The notes below the pieces were generated by a model. That model had not been told where the DNA came from, did no database searches, and was given only the letters and a program-made list of their open reading frames with translations. 64,000 nucleotides of DNA from Lindgomyces ingoldianus (taxonomy: Eukaryota; Ascomycota; Dothideomycetes; Pleosporales; Lindgomycetaceae): positions 729,311 through 793,310 of the forward strand of contig NW_022985165.1 in NCBI RefSeq assembly GCF_010093535.1. Direction: 5' to 3'. This document shows, piece by piece, positions 1-13,248 of the stretch; within the stretch, counting starts at the first letter, position 1, and the number at the start of each line of letters is the position of its first letter. The position numbers and the translations under genes are program-made.

Positions 1-3000
1 TTCCGCAGTTTCCCAGTTATATTTGCTATAAATACTCACCCCACCTACTCTTCTACGCGTAGCCTCTGTCCCGATTCTGATGATATCACCGATATACAGC
101 TCGAGGGCACGACCTAGAGGGTAGAACGGTGGTTGTAAAACCGCAACTTACAAGGCGCTTACGAGCATTTCGGGGTCAAGATGAAAGCGGGCGTGAACAC
201 TGGACATGAAGCGGGAACTAGAGTGCTTGCTATGAACTCTGAGGTAAGTAAGATCAAGGTATTTATCTAAGGGTAAAGAGTGAAGAGGATTATAGTAGCT
301 CTAGACCTAACTACATAGCCGCAAATCCAAGCCACTTCCTAATGTATGGGAGATAGGATCTCACAAGGCTTGATTGCCGTCGTGTATACCCATGAAGATG
401 CGCCCGTGTATTCTAAGATGAAGTATTTCATGTTCCTTCCCTATGGCAATTGCGCGATGTCCGACTTGAGGCTTTAAAGGTGTAGAATTGTGGATACTGT
501 GTTTGCCCACTCTTCCATACCGTAGGAGGGGCTGCTCACTATACGTCGAGGTATTCGCAGAGAAGGACATGAGACGTACATGGAAGGGAGACAGAAATTT
601 CTATAAACCAGGAAGCTCATTCTAATACGAATAGCCTGGGAGTAGTAACAGATATGATCTAAAATTTAGAAGTGCTGTGCCGAAGGGTGGTGTATAAGGG
701 GACTGATGGAAGCTCCTTACAGTTATCTCGCTCGATTTGTCCTGCATTGAAAGTGTAAGTTGCCGGCCTAACTGAAAATAGTCACGCCTATAGGCTATGA
801 TTAGATCGTAAACAAAGGCTATTGTCCTGCTTCGTGCTGTGGGGGATAAAAGACGTGAAATATAGTTCGAAGATAAGCTTAGTGAACGGAATCATCTCCA
901 AGAGCAGGTTCTAGTTTGCAATAATTGGAAAATAAAATGGGCATCGCAAATCAATGGTGTTGGCATTTCAGACATATTCTTCTGAGCAAGTAGTGGTAGA
1001 GGTGGCATGAGAGATCAGTGTTTGCTACACAACCAGCCTCATTACTCCGACAGAGGAGCCATATTTTGTTTCTGCAACTTCCGGCTCTGCCGCTGCCGTA
1101 AGCAATATCGGTCAGTAGATCCCGAGATCAGTGAGAAAGAGACCCTTGTTGAGATTTCGGGAATGAATAGGGCCTGCAGAAAAATTTCCGAGCATTTTCG
1201 TGGACATCGTGACTCCTCTTCGTGAAGTCAAGGATGCTTGTAGTTTCTGAAATCCCATGATCCAATCGAGGCGTCCCAGGAAACCTGTTGCTGCAAGTTT
1301 ACGCGGGAAACAATGCAAGTCCTTGAAAGTCTCCGCGGCTGCCCCAAGTCCTTGGTGAAGAGGAGTGCGACTGTATCTCGTAGAGATTGGCAGGGCCAAC
1401 AAGTTATTTCTTTGAGTCTGAAAATCTCGTACGGTATGAAGATGTTCAAAACTGTTGCCTGCCTCACAAGGGCTGACAGGAGACTCGACAAACAGAAACT
1501 ACAGACAAGCGAAGCAAGATAGCACAGCCGTAGATAGCAAGGAAGGCAAACAAATGAGTGACATCTGACGACTGTAGAAATTCAGCTTTGTCCAAATGGC
1601 TCGGGCATTTCATCAGGGTAATAGGGCGCAGGTCTGCAATCCTTGCAGAGGCGTTCTCGTGCAGCGCTTCTCGCGTCGATAATTGTCTCTTGTACTTTGC
1701 CTAGATCATCCGGAGTATGTAAAAGAACGTGCACGATAAGGGATCGGCCGCACCTAGTGAGAACAATTACCCCGTCCTCATTGCCTCAATTGATAGGCAC
1801 GTGCAGAAGGTGGAGCCAGCACTAGGCGAGAGGAGATTACGACAACACACATGCAGTGCCCGATCTTGTGCTGGATGTTGTACTCAGCTGACACAAATAT
1901 CCTGCAGCGTTCAGGGGCAGTAGTCGCTTTCAACGTTAGTAGCTTTAGTGAAGAAAATAATTGGACGCAGAACAGGATGGGCAGGAGTGTCGTGATTGAC
2001 GCACTGGCCGTGAGGTAAATTGAAAACGCTGAGGGATGTTGGAGATCAGCCGTTCCAGTGTTGTCGTCCACGGAGAATGAGGTATTCACTCGCTCGCAAG
2101 CGATGGCGCCATGGAATCAATACGGCATTAACATGCTGCGGCACTGTGGCGTTTTTGATTGACTCTCCCCGGATTATGTTCTGCAGACTTGTAACGTTTA
2201 CACTGGCGATAGGCGCAGCTTGTGACGATGCTCGCGCTGTGGGCGGAGCACTTTTTGGGGGGTTGGGTGTCGGTCCACAACAGGCAAGTATGTCCAGTTA
2301 AAACCTGAGACAAACAGTCGTCACCTGCCTTCCAGAAGCAGCAAGTGTGTAGCAGCCGCGCCAATCATGCGGCTCACGTCATTTGGCAGCCCTTCTCGCA
2401 GCCCTGCGGTTTGCGTCCTCAATGCTCGCACGGGCCAATGGTTCATGGGCTGATCGAAGGGATCAAATGTTCTACAGCGGCTCCACTGTGTTCTCTACGC
2501 TCGGAGACCCGCCGAGAGCATAGCCAGAAGGCTGTCTGCATATATCCACCTGCAAGCATGACTGATGAGACGCCTTGTGGCCTCCAGCTGATTCACTTGG
2601 GCTCGATGAGGAGCACGTTGGACCGCAGCGTGTTGATGTCAGCAGCTCTTGAAGCAAATCCTCATGAGGCGCAGTCTGGAGCATGGGCGATGCAGAGGCA
2701 TATACAACAGCGTGGTGGCGTGTGGGGACTCCAGGGATGGACATGTGGAGCTGACAGCAAAGGCAAGCTGTTGTATTGCTGGTCATTTGTAAAGAAGAGG
2801 GTCTTGGAGAACCCGCAAGCCCCTAAGGCGTTTGCGTTGTCGTTAGCAGGCGATCCACGGTACGACAAGAGCGACGAACCGGGCTTCTCGCGCCCGCAGG
2901 TTCCTCGGATGCCATCGGCCGCCCCGTACGACACTATTGCTTCGCTACCAGGATGTGATAGAATAACATCCTCAAAGACCAGCGTCTTGGATGAAAGAGC

Positions 3001-6000
3001 AACCGTTGATTACGCAGCTCAATCAGGCATCATGTCCGCGTGCTAGCGTAGCATAAAAGTAAAAAGTCCGGTTCGACTAAGAAAGTAGTCAGTAATGCGT
3101 AACCTACGCCGCTATCCGACGCATCTCCCCACGAGACAACAGAGTATCGAAAGGATAGGCACATGTAGGGCGGAGCTTCTCAATGAGCTAGGTTGCTGAG
3201 TCAACAGCGATAGATTTTCGGTTTAGAAGAAATCTAAAGAACCATTCATTGTCTTTCGTGTGGGGTTGAACAGCTCAACAGTTCCACGAGATCCGTTGTG
3301 CGAGTCCTCATGTCGCAGATATCCAGTCGTGCAAAGGGCTCGAGACGCAGCTAACCATGCTCCCGAGCCATAATTGGGATGCTGTACAGTCTTCATATTT
3401 TGTCGCCAACATGGCAAAGAACCAAGAGAGTGTCCCTGAGATCACTGAACCTGTGTTTCCACACTACTCGTAGCGGTCACGCCAGTTGGCATGATCGCCA
3501 GCTGACAGCCGCCACAGTCAGCTAGTGGCAGTGAGTTTCTCTATATGCTGTCATAACTTGGAGTCTCCATACCTCGAGAAGTGAACAAGGAACACACCCC
3601 AAGATATAGTGGAAGGCGTTGAATCTTGCATCAGACAAGGTCGGGAGATCGCCACCTGAACATGATCTTTCAGGACTATTTCGACGGAGGCTGGTCCAAG
3701 GTATCAGACGAAGGTCGGGTTGTCCGAGACAAAGACCAGTCTGCTGGGACGCTGGAGAGCAAATGGTTCCCGTCGATAGTCTGTCGAGATATTGCTTAAG
3801 GGATAATAGTGATGAAGTCTCCGCTTGACTTTCCCATAGAGAGCCTTCGACTCTCATCAGTGGCGGCCCGTACCGCTGCTGGTAGACGTTTCTCTCGAGA
3901 AGGGATCACCGCATCACGTCAGCCCCTTCTGACCACCCAATGGTGAATTGCGATTAGCGCAGCCACTGTGTAACCCCTACGCCTGGCCGGGCGTAGGAAA
4001 GAGTGATAGCCTCACTAGAGCCTGTCGTCGTAGTTGACAGCAGGAGCTGCTCTGGCTTACACAGTTTGCCTGAGACATTGGGTTTGAACAAGGGCGGGCA
4101 TTTAGAGCGGTTCCTGTTTCTCCCGAAGTATATTCGAGGCTGCTGCAGGCGGCCAGAAGACAACAGACGTCTTCAGTTTGCTTGGGCGCCGACCTTCGCC
4201 GTCAAGGGGAGGAGCGGGAGGCTGCAGGTCGGTGTGCCTCGAAATCATATTCCCTGCAGCTTAGCTGAAAATCTTGTGACGTTAAGATGAGATGCAGCGT
4301 CCGAGGTATTGTGTGACGTCCAGATTGCCCGCTCAGCCACCATCTCAATCTACGCTCCAACGGGCTGCTGTGCCGTGGAGTCGTGGAATGAGTGGCCTCG
4401 CATGTCCATGCTGGGTCAGATGGCGCGGCGAGCCCTGGAGGCCGCTCGGGACAGCGGGCACAGGCCTGCTTCCTTTGGCCTCCATCGAAATGCGTCAGAT
4501 GACCGAGGACAGGCATGAAATGGGAGAAGCACGCTTTGGGGCGGTCTCATGTTGGCTGCTGCCGCAAGCCTTTCGGCGAGCTGCTTGGAGGGTGCTGGAA
4601 GGGGCTTTCTAGCGGGCTCGGGGTAGCGATTGGGCCGGATGGCTGGACGCTGCAGCGCGGGCGGAGACAGACACTGCAAGGGATGCAATGCGAAGAGATT
4701 GTCAAGATGCGCTCGCCGGTCAGCCCCGAGTGTTGGGGGGCAGCGCGCAACGTGCTAGACACATGCGGGCAGCAAGAGATGTCACGTCCAGCGCGTGGAG
4801 CACTGGAGCACTGGGAGTTAGGAGCAAGGGGAGCAGCGCTGCGCTGCATCGACCGCTGCGTGCGATGGTCATCGCCCGTGAGAGATTATGGCCTCATGCC
4901 TAGGTGGTTCATGGTGGAGAGGAATCGAGGCGGGTTGGGCGGGCTGGGCACTTGCCGGGGCACCGACGCACGGCGGAAGCAGCCATGGCCTTGTGCCGAG
5001 AGCTGCCTAGCGCGCGTCCGAGCGGGGAGGAATAGCCGCGACGAACTGCACGTCACCGGGTCCATCCTTCCCTTCCAACCCCTGGCCGTGCCAGCCCTCC
5101 ATCGCACCTTCGCATCTCCACCTCAAGCCTGCTTGCCATGGAAGGAGGGAGTCGCAGGAAGTAAAGCGCACCTGGCCATGGCCTGCTGTGAGGATGATAA
5201 TACTTGCCGTTGGGGAGTCCTGCCTTCCTCCCTCCCACTCCTCCGGTCCTCCACCCTTCACGTCCACGGCCACCGCAAATTGCCCCCCGGCGCCCATCAC
5301 CTCCGGGGCACTCATTCACTCACCGTTCAGCCCCGTGCCAAGCCATTCATTCCCTCTGCAGAGTCCACGAACTGGCTGCCACCAGCCCGCTTTCAGATCG
5401 TTGCGCAGCTCCCGAGTGCTCGGGACCGTGATGTGCTTGCGAGCGAGACGAGCCCGGATCATGGCGCAGCGCCGTGATTGAGGCCAGCTGCTGCTAACTC
5501 GAAATGCCCCGTGGTCCCAGAATTCTCCAGGCGAAGGGTTGCATCGCACGCCTGCAAATGGCCTGCAAATGGCGGTGGCGTCTTTGTGCAGGCCCTTCTT
5601 CTCTCGCACTCGGCTCTGTGACAGGTAACGGCTCACCGAACAAACCTCTCCTTTCCTTCTGCCCTCTGCCCTTCCGTTTCTCTCGTCCAACCGTGGGTGT
5701 GCCCCTCAGCTGCTGCCGGCCCGTGGCCTCTCCAAAGCCAGCAAGCCAGCTATCTCGGGCCCGCCTACGATACAGTGCTGACCGGCCGTTGCTATGCAAG
5801 CAACGCCCCCCTCTCTGACGCAGAGCAAACTTTGGTCATCTGTTCTCTGCATGGATTATTCTTAGAGGCTGGTCGAGATGAAACATTGCTGTCCCAAGCG
5901 GGCGGCCCTTGGCCTGCCGTGTCGAGGCAGCCCCCATCGAGTGCCGTGTCGTGGCCAATGTTCCTGCGTCGCTGCACGGGACTGTGATGCTCTACCAGAC

Positions 6001-6300
6001 GAGCCAGTCAATTCACGCTTGTCAGTGGGTTAGGTCCCGGCGGGCAACAAAGGCCATACATCCGGTGCAAGGAATGCAAGGCGCTGCGTGGGCCAGAGAC
6101 AATTCGAGAAATGATGGGAGCCTGGGCCCTGGGGCAAATCATTCCTCCCTGGCATCGGAGATATAGATAGGCCGTTTTGGGAAATGGTCGCTGCTGCAGC
6201 TTGCCAATGCTACGGTGGTGCTAGAGAATGGGTGATGGTCTGAGCCTGGCAATACGCATCATTTGCTTTGGGGCTGAATCTTGATCCATTGTTCTCAGAG
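1..6300. other. gene-poor stretch, no supported gene
   Basis: I find no reading frame here with recognisable protein character on either strand. The longest open frames (for example 2345-3046 and 4515-5477 on +) have the erratic Arg/Ser/Cys/Pro-rich composition of random GC-rich DNA, no family motif and no matching splice structure. Roughly 4.2-5.9 kb is GC-rich and the first 3 kb more AT-balanced. The right part could belong to the upstream regulatory region of the VIB-1-like gene. I saw no tRNA, rRNA or transposon signature by eye. Confidence 0.5.
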
Positions 6301-7992
6301 ATGCTTCGAAGCTACCTCTACTAGGTAGACATTTCTCCTTTCAGCCAAACAACCCGATATGAGCCCTTGGCTGGCTCTACCCTGTATCGACTCTGTAGCT
6401 GCTCCTGTTCTTCTGCCCTGTACTTCTACCGCCGCGCCTTTGTATTCACACTCCGGCCCCCGTCTCCCATTCGACCACTGTTCCTGCATCCTTTGATTTC
6501 CCAACCCCACATTATCTCCACTCTCATCACTTCCCTTCTCGTATATCTCGATCACACTCGGCCTGCCCTACTTTCATTGTTTTCGCCTCGGAAACTTGGT
6601 ACCCTACCAAGCAGCACCTGCAAAACAAAGATCACGGGGATATCGAAATCGAACCCTGTCGGCCTTGTGGAACAACGCCGTTAGGAAAGAAGGCGAATTC
6701 GATCCAAGGCCCTGTGCATATATGCTCCTTCCCTTCACTGTTTGAGACGGCCGACTTCTTCACCATCTCGCATATTTACAGGAGTTTCATCGCAGTCTCT
6801 GCTCTGCTGCAAACTTGACGACCTACTAGATCCATATTTTCGAAACCGGCATCACATCTGACGTCGACGCCAGAGTCCCGGCGCAACAATCGTCCCTCAA
6901 CAAGATCCGTATCCGCCAGCCCGGCCTTCGCGCGGATCGCTAAACACTCCACTGCGAGGCAGACAAGTCAGATCCCTCCCCAAGGAAGCTGTTGACGCCA
7001 CATCATTTTTGGGCGTTCGACAGGAGAACCTGGTAAGTTTCGAAAAGATTATGACATGTCCCCTTCGGCATCTGCCCGCAGACTGACAGGTCTCAGTCTA
7101 GCAGCAGGCGACGTCGCAGCAGACCAGCAACCTGGGAGCGGGAGGGCAGATCAGAGTCTGCCTGTGCGCTCTCATCTCTCGCGATTTGAGATCTGTGGAG
7201 ACGGGCGCGGGAAGAAGCAAAGCGCGCTTTACGGCCTGGCAGTTCGGTGCGTTGGCGAACGTTTTAGCCTTAAGGTGTCGCGCAGCCGCGACAGCTGTCG
7301 AAGCAATTTCGAAGCCTTCAGAATTCGTCAGTTTCCCCGCCGTCTGTCACCGCCTTCTCTGCCTGCGTGACTAAGCCGACGATAGCATCGTGTGTTTGGT
7401 GTTGCGGTGTGGTAAGAGCGAGTGCGCATCACGAACCCAATCTGCTGGATAAAGTGCGCATTGCTTTAGCTGCTGGCCAGGGCATCGCTCCTCCAGACAG
7501 CCCAACGAGCGGCATTGGAGCATTGACGGATTGGCAGCCACCAGCACCTCGCAGCGGCAGCTAGTCGAGGATCGCGCCCCTTGCCGGTTAAACCGCCCCA
7601 GATTTCCCTTGAAGCGAGCCAACAACGGCATTCAACTCGCCCGCCCAGGGCCCTTGGACAGCCGTTTCGAGCGAGCTTGCGCGCAGGCCCGCCTCTTTGA
7701 GCGCCTTCTTTGTGACGGACCTCCCGCGACGACACTGGTTGTCCGGCGCCAGACGCTCTCCTTCGCCGGATCGGGAGAACTGAGGTCAGCGGCAGCAGCG
7801 AACACCTCTCCGTCAGCGACCAGGACGCTCGCCACTGCCGGCGCCGTTGGCTGCGGACCCAGAGCGTCGGATTCGCCGCGACGAGGAGCTGAGGTGTAAG
7901 ATTCGCTTCTCGCGCAGAGACGAAGGAGTCGCACTTCTCGCAAGGGCCTCGACGGGCATTATAAGAGCGCTGCTGCGGCTGCTGCTACAATA
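6300..7992 (+). promoter_or_regulatory. promoter and probable long 5' leader of the VIB-1-like gene
   Basis: This stretch precedes the proposed ATG at 7993. It has pyrimidine-rich blocks at about 6380-6560, typical of fungal core promoters, and a good donor (GTAAGTTTC) at about 7033 with a possible acceptor CAGTCTAG near 7100, which suggests a leader intron. Several short upstream ATG frames occur (for example from 7056), none protein-like. Long leaders with introns and upstream ORFs are common for developmental regulators of fungi. The transcription start is not visible, so the leader boundary is an inference. Confidence 0.35.
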
Positions 7993-10897
7993 ATGAATCA
8001 AGGTCAGTCAGCCTTAAACACATATGCCACCCCATGTCCTGCGTGGAGCACAAACCCTCAACGCTTTCCGCACCTTCATCCATAAACTGGCGCTGGCGCC
8101 CTTCTCCGCATTCTTCCACATAGTCCACATTCCTCTCGTATATTCCCCTTATTATATTGATCTACGGCACTGCCGCGCGACTGCTCTGTTTTCCCTCTAT
8201 TTATTGCTACACCGTGTGGGTCTCCGTTGCTTTGCTTTCTGCCCGTTCATGTAGTGCGCTCTTGCACGCCTCCTTCTGCCACCCGATCGCGGAGCCCTTT
8301 GTACCACCACAGTCCCACGCGCGTCCCTTCGACTGGCATTCTTCGCCGGTGGGTGCACGTTGTCCGTTTTTGTCACACGCCTTGTTCAACAGCGCGAAGG
8401 TCAGACTCAGATTGATTGGCTGACTTGCAGGATAAGCAGTGCTTCAACCACCTCTGCCATTGGCATCGGACGGCCCCTTCTCTTCGGAGCAAGAATGCAT
8501 CGATCAAATTGGTGCTCATGCACATCATAGTCCCTTTGCAGCTGGTCCCGATCAGCTAAGGCGCGACGGGGCCCTAGGCCACTCAACGACCAGTATTCTC
8601 AACTCTCTGCCCCCTCGCGGTTACATTTCCCATCAACCCGACGTCCAGTAAGTATTCCCTCTCATTGGTTCTCCATCGTCCCGGCCTGGCATGGCGGGCT
8701 CCGCAGTGTTGCCTTGTTACCTAGGCATGCGGCCCCCAGCCCAGTTCCCGCCCGCTATCGACGCCTCCTCGCCTGGTGCTGCCCAAGCTCTGCTCTTCAC
8801 AACCGCCGAACAAACACGTCGTCATGCCCTTCATATTTTTTCCTGTCGCACACGTTCCAGATGCATGGCGTACCTAGCTTTCCCAGCAGGACGGTCTGTC
8901 ACATTGATCACACGACAACCCTAGCGGTAATGGCATATCGTCCCTGTCCAAGTTGACAACTTAAACTGTGCCACCCAACTCCCCGGTTACACATAGCTCT
9001 TGTTGGCATCACTCTGGCCGATTAGCATTGTTCTGTCGGGTTGACTAACGCTCGCCAGTAGGTATCGGTCTGGTACGGGCCTTTCCGACTCAGGTTCTGG
9101 GTCTTATTCCGCCTCCCCCAGCTCCAACGCCTCTACCTCACTAGGCTTCACAACCTTTTCTCCGACAGCCACCCCCATCTATTCGAATTCCGTTAGCCTA
9201 GCAAACAACTTCTCTAGTGCGCCCCTCTCTTACTCGACGTATGGTAACATGTCGTCGACTCGAAGGATGTCGTCACTGTAAGTAGCCTTTGTGGCGCATT
9301 CGTGCGTGTAGAACCTGAGATTTTCATGCATGACGGCTGACAGCGACACGATAGAACTGATACTTCGTCGTCGGCTATGTCCATGTTACCTCCGGCACGA
9401 TCACCTGGGATGGGCAATCCTGTGTCACCCTCCATGGGCGCGTCGGCTAGAGATAATTATACCACATCAACACCTGGTCTGCTCCGACATTCACACACTC
9501 TTTCCCCCCGGCAACATTCAGAGGCGTCTCGTTACAGCTCCCTCCCCGACACTCCACGAAGTGTCCTACCTACTACCATGCCTTTGACGACATCTGGGGC
9601 TTATGGCTCAGCCTTGCTGGGGTATGGATCGCAGCCTGCTCAGCACGGCCAGAACGAGACACCTCCATTCAACGCCCAGGAGACTTATGTCGATATCACA
9701 TGCGAAGGCACTGCCGTAATTCCTAGCATTGAAGCTAAGATTGAAAAAGGCTTCTTCTGGTCTAGCGATCGGGTGTGGACATGCTATCGAAGGAATTACT
9801 TCGCGGTGAATGTCTCATTCACACTCACCCCCTGGATCGCAAATGGCCGGCTCTACGTGAGTCGTGGAGGGAAGGCTGAGCAGATCCAGTCTATGGCTGT
9901 TTCGCTGTCCGCTGCAGTTGATGGTGCAACTGGCAAGAGCATCGAGCTGATCCAGCACACCCCAAAACGCGACAAGGGTCCTCAACTTCCAATGAAAAAA
10001 GAACTCCTCGCACCCACACCACCCGGGAAGAGCCACAATGACCATACCTATGGTCTGAATAATTTTCACACTACTTCCCAGATTGCGGCGGCCCCGCAAC
10101 TACCCCTTCAGAACGAGTCTGACCAGTCCCACCAGTATTCCCCGACAAGCCATTCCTCAAGCACGTACCAGCACGCCTTTGAAAGGATTCAATTCAAGTC
10201 GGCAACTGCTAACAACGGAAAAAGGAGAGCACAGCAGCAATATTACCACTTAATTGTGGAGCTGTGGGCAAACATCCAGAATCCTCGAGACTCGGAACCA
10301 AATTGGGTTAAGGTCGCTACGCGATCATCTCATCCTGTTGTTGTGCGCGGCCGGTCACCAAGTCATTACTCAAATGAAGGACCTCACAATGCTGGTACCT
10401 CTCGGGGTGGAAGCGGCTCAGGCGTTGGCGGCCCCGGTCATCCAGGGCTTGGATCTAACGGGCCTGCGTACGGAACAGGATATAGGAACGGAATGTCAGG
10501 CGGTGGGGGTGCTACTATGGGCGGAAGTATGTACAGAGGAAACACTTACTCACTAGACCCCAGCCCGGTTGGCAGCCACTCCGTCAGTTCTGCAAGCTCC
10601 CTAAGTGGAGGGACGGTTGAAGGCTTGGTAGGAGACCAACACATGGTGGACGAAGACGAAAACAAGCCCATCGACAGTTATGATGGGTATCAATACTTCC
10701 CAGCCCCGATCTACGAAGGGATTCCATCAAAGGTCGACGTACCGGCGCTCCCACTTCCTGAACGGACGATCAAGCAAGAGTTTCCAGGCCCCGCCGCCAT
10801 CGCATCCGGCTGGCAGGTTGGAGGGTGCGGGCGGTTCCAAGGTATGGAAAGTAGTCGCGGGTATTACCCAGACATGGCGGCCCACACGGGGTACTAA
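7993..10897 (+). CDS. vib-1: NDT80/PhoG-family transcription factor, VIB-1/XprG-like
   Basis: Proposed exons are 7993-8002, 8440-8647, 9062-9277 and 9355-10897, giving 658 aa with all three junctions in frame. The NDT80/PhoG-like DNA-binding domain covers about residues 253-480, from the YVDITCEGTAVIP segment to HPVVVRGRSP, and includes the conserved GFFW...WTCYRRNYF and YYHLIVELWAN blocks. A Ser/Pro/Thr-rich N-terminus (SDSGSGSYSASPSSNAS) and a Gly-rich linker flank it. Family knowledge: VIB-1 of Neurospora is needed for heterokaryon-incompatibility cell death and extracellular protease production; XprG of Aspergillus controls proteases on starvation. The first exon holds only MNQ plus one base, because the 8440 exon has no ATG in this frame; the acceptor before exon 3 could also be at 9058, adding one residue. 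The last exon is certain, the first two are less so. Confidence 0.85.
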
Positions 10898-12300
10898 CAC
10901 AGACGAAGACTCTTTCACCATTTGTCATGTCTGTTGACCGGTTCAGTTCGACAAAGCGATTCCCTCGTGTACGTCCGGGATCAAGAGGCCGCCCAGCATG
11001 GATGGACAGCAGGATGACTCAGTAAACCGACGAAGATGATCCTCGAGCATACTTAGCCAGCCCCTCTCGGACTTTGCGACTACATGTTAACGCTTCTTTA
11101 TCTTAATTCCTTCGAGTATTGCGCCCCATCTCTTCCCCAGCCAATAGCAGCTCGACCCGGTGAACTGCGCACAGACACTATTTTTCGCAGCATGAACAGC
11201 GCAATAGCGCAAGGATAAAACGAGCGGGGCATTGGGAGCCTATCCTAGCGGGCGCATGACAAAGCTGGCGTTCGGCTGCAATATCGAACGTCCATTAAGC
11301 AGAGGGTGATGGTGAAACGTTTAGCGCCTTACCGGATTTGGAATGTCGTATTCTCAACCACCCAGGACCGCCGGATGTGTCGACAATTCCAAGCAGCGCC
11401 CGCCTGCATTCTGTCGTTTGTTATTTTTCTTATCCGGTTTATTCGTTTTGGAGCATGGCACGTTACCTATATCTCGCACCCCCAAGCATACTTAATCCTG
11501 CACTACTACCCCCCGCCATGCTATGACTGTCATGACTTGCATGAGCGTCAATTTTCCTAGTCTTGTTTCCTTTTCGTTTCAATGCACTCGTATTTGGTCA
11601 ATGTGTCTTCTTTAACGGATGTTGCCCGCATCAACTGGACAGCGAAAATGGTGTTGGGTGCTTGGGGTCCGTCGGAACTGTTACACGGGACTATCTTGGG
11701 ATATGCAAAGGGTTCGGGCTTTGCATGGTGCATGGAGCATATAGGTAAAAAATGGCTGGTCATACACCTTTTTGTTATGCTGTCGCTGGTCGGTGTCGAG
11801 TCGACACTCGGCATCTTGGCCGGTTGCGATTGCGGGGTCTGGTCATGAAGGCTCTGTCATTGATGTATGAATCACGGGCCATGGGACACGGTTTTTCTTT
11901 CAAGATGGTATCGGGCTGAGGGAGGTGAAGAAGGGAGAGGATGATGATGATGATGAAGTGCGACTAATGATGGTGGTCCTGTGAATTGTATGACTATATA
12001 CTTCCTCAAAAGCTTGTGATAGTTCCCTGAATTGAAGCAGGAGGCCCTTCTCTTTAACATGCGATGTGCGCGCTACAGGTGACGCGATGAGATGAGGTGA
12101 AAGGAAGCTCTTTACTGTTGCGATTAGCTCCGGGCGGTTCTCGGGAGCGTCTCCCCGCAGGGCTGGCGTCGGCGGTCGGACCCACGACCAGAAACCTTTT
12201 GCGCACAACACAGTGTTTGTCATCTGCCTGCAACGACCGTGACCGCAACCGCGACAGCGACAGCGACACTTTTTGTGCGTGCTTGTTGCCCCAACAAGAC
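10898..12300. other. intergenic: 3' end of the VIB-1-like gene and promoter of the SRP receptor gene
   Basis: No coding frame is supported. The first few hundred bases presumably hold the 3' UTR. A short GATGAT tract lies at about 11939-11955. Another simple repeat (GCGACA units) at about 12249-12270 sits just upstream of the ATG at 12301. Frames at 11306-11848 and on the minus strand at 11900-12480 lack any family feature. Confidence 0.5.
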
Positions 12301-13248
12301 ATGGCTTGGTACGATTCCGACAGTTGGGCCACGGCCGCCTTTGCGCCCCACCTCTCCACCATCGTCATTACGCTGCTCGTAGCGGTCGTGCTGCCCATCT
12401 TGCTGCACCAGTTTGTGTACAAAAGGGCCACGCCGACGACGCTGCCCTCTTTCCTGCTCCTGGGGCCGAGCGGTGCGGGCAAGACTGCGTTCCTGACGCT
12501 GGTAGGTCACTCCCTTGGTACTAGTAGCAGTAGAAGTAGTAGTTTCTGATATGCGTAACAGACAGAGCGCAGAGCCGTCGCCGCCGCGCCCACGCACACA
12601 TCGACATCGCCCCTGACCATCCAGGCGCTCCTCCCCGACAGCTTCACGCCCGAGTCGGCCCACTTTCGCTCGCCCGGCGATCCGGCCTATGAACGAGCAC
12701 GCCGGTTCCTGCTTGTCGACACCCCCGGCCATGGCAAGCTGCGCCACTTCGCCACGGGCCAGCTAGTCAACCCCACCCACGTTTGTGGCATCGTCTTCGT
12801 CGTAGATGCGGCCTCGGTGGCCGAAGAAGCCGGGCTAAACGAGGCCGCCGAGTACCTCCATGACGTGCTGCTCTCGCTGCAGAAGCGCTACACTAATGCC
12901 AAGACCAGCAAAGGGCCCCGCGAGATCCCCGTCCTTGTGGCGGCGAACAAGCTGGATCTCTTCACTGCATTACCGCCGCATCTTGTTAAGATAGCGCTGG
13001 AGAAGGCTGTATCGGACGTGAGGAAGAGCAGGGCCAAGGGCCTAAAGGATTCAGGGGTTGCAATGGGCGGCGAGGATGACGGAGTCGATGAAGAGCGGGA
13101 GTGGCTAGGCGGAGGAGGCGAGGGCCCTTTCGAGTTCCGGCAAATGGACGAGGTGGGGACGAGCGTGGTCGTTAAGGGGGGCAATGTGCTTGGAGGAGAC
13201 GGAGCCGATGTGAGGGGCTGGCTTGAGTGGATTGCGGAGCAATTGTGA
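12301..13248 (+). CDS. SRP102: signal recognition particle receptor subunit beta
   Basis: Two exons, 12301-12501 and 12562-13248, give 295 aa; the 60-bp intron has GTAGGT and AACAG ends and keeps the frame. Residues about 18-42 form one hydrophobic anchor near the N-terminus, followed by a small GTPase fold: P-loop GPSGAGKT (residues about 57-64), G3 motif DTPGHGKLR and G4 motif ANKLDL. This order of membrane anchor and divergent Arf/Sar-like GTPase is diagnostic of SR-beta. It anchors the SRP receptor alpha subunit in the ER membrane and takes part in GTP-dependent delivery of ribosome-nascent chains to the translocon. The C-terminal part carries an acidic, Gly-rich insertion (GGEDDGVDEE) before the last helix, which varies between fungi. 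The ATG at 12301 is the natural start because it puts the anchor at the N-terminus. Confidence 0.9.

Noticed and set aside
2345..3046. 233-codon open frame on +
   Set aside because: No domain, erratic composition, no splice or codon-use support.
4515..5477. 320-codon open frame on + in the GC-rich part
   Set aside because: Composition is random-like, with no motif, and equally long frames overlap it on the other strand; GC-rich DNA has few stops by chance.
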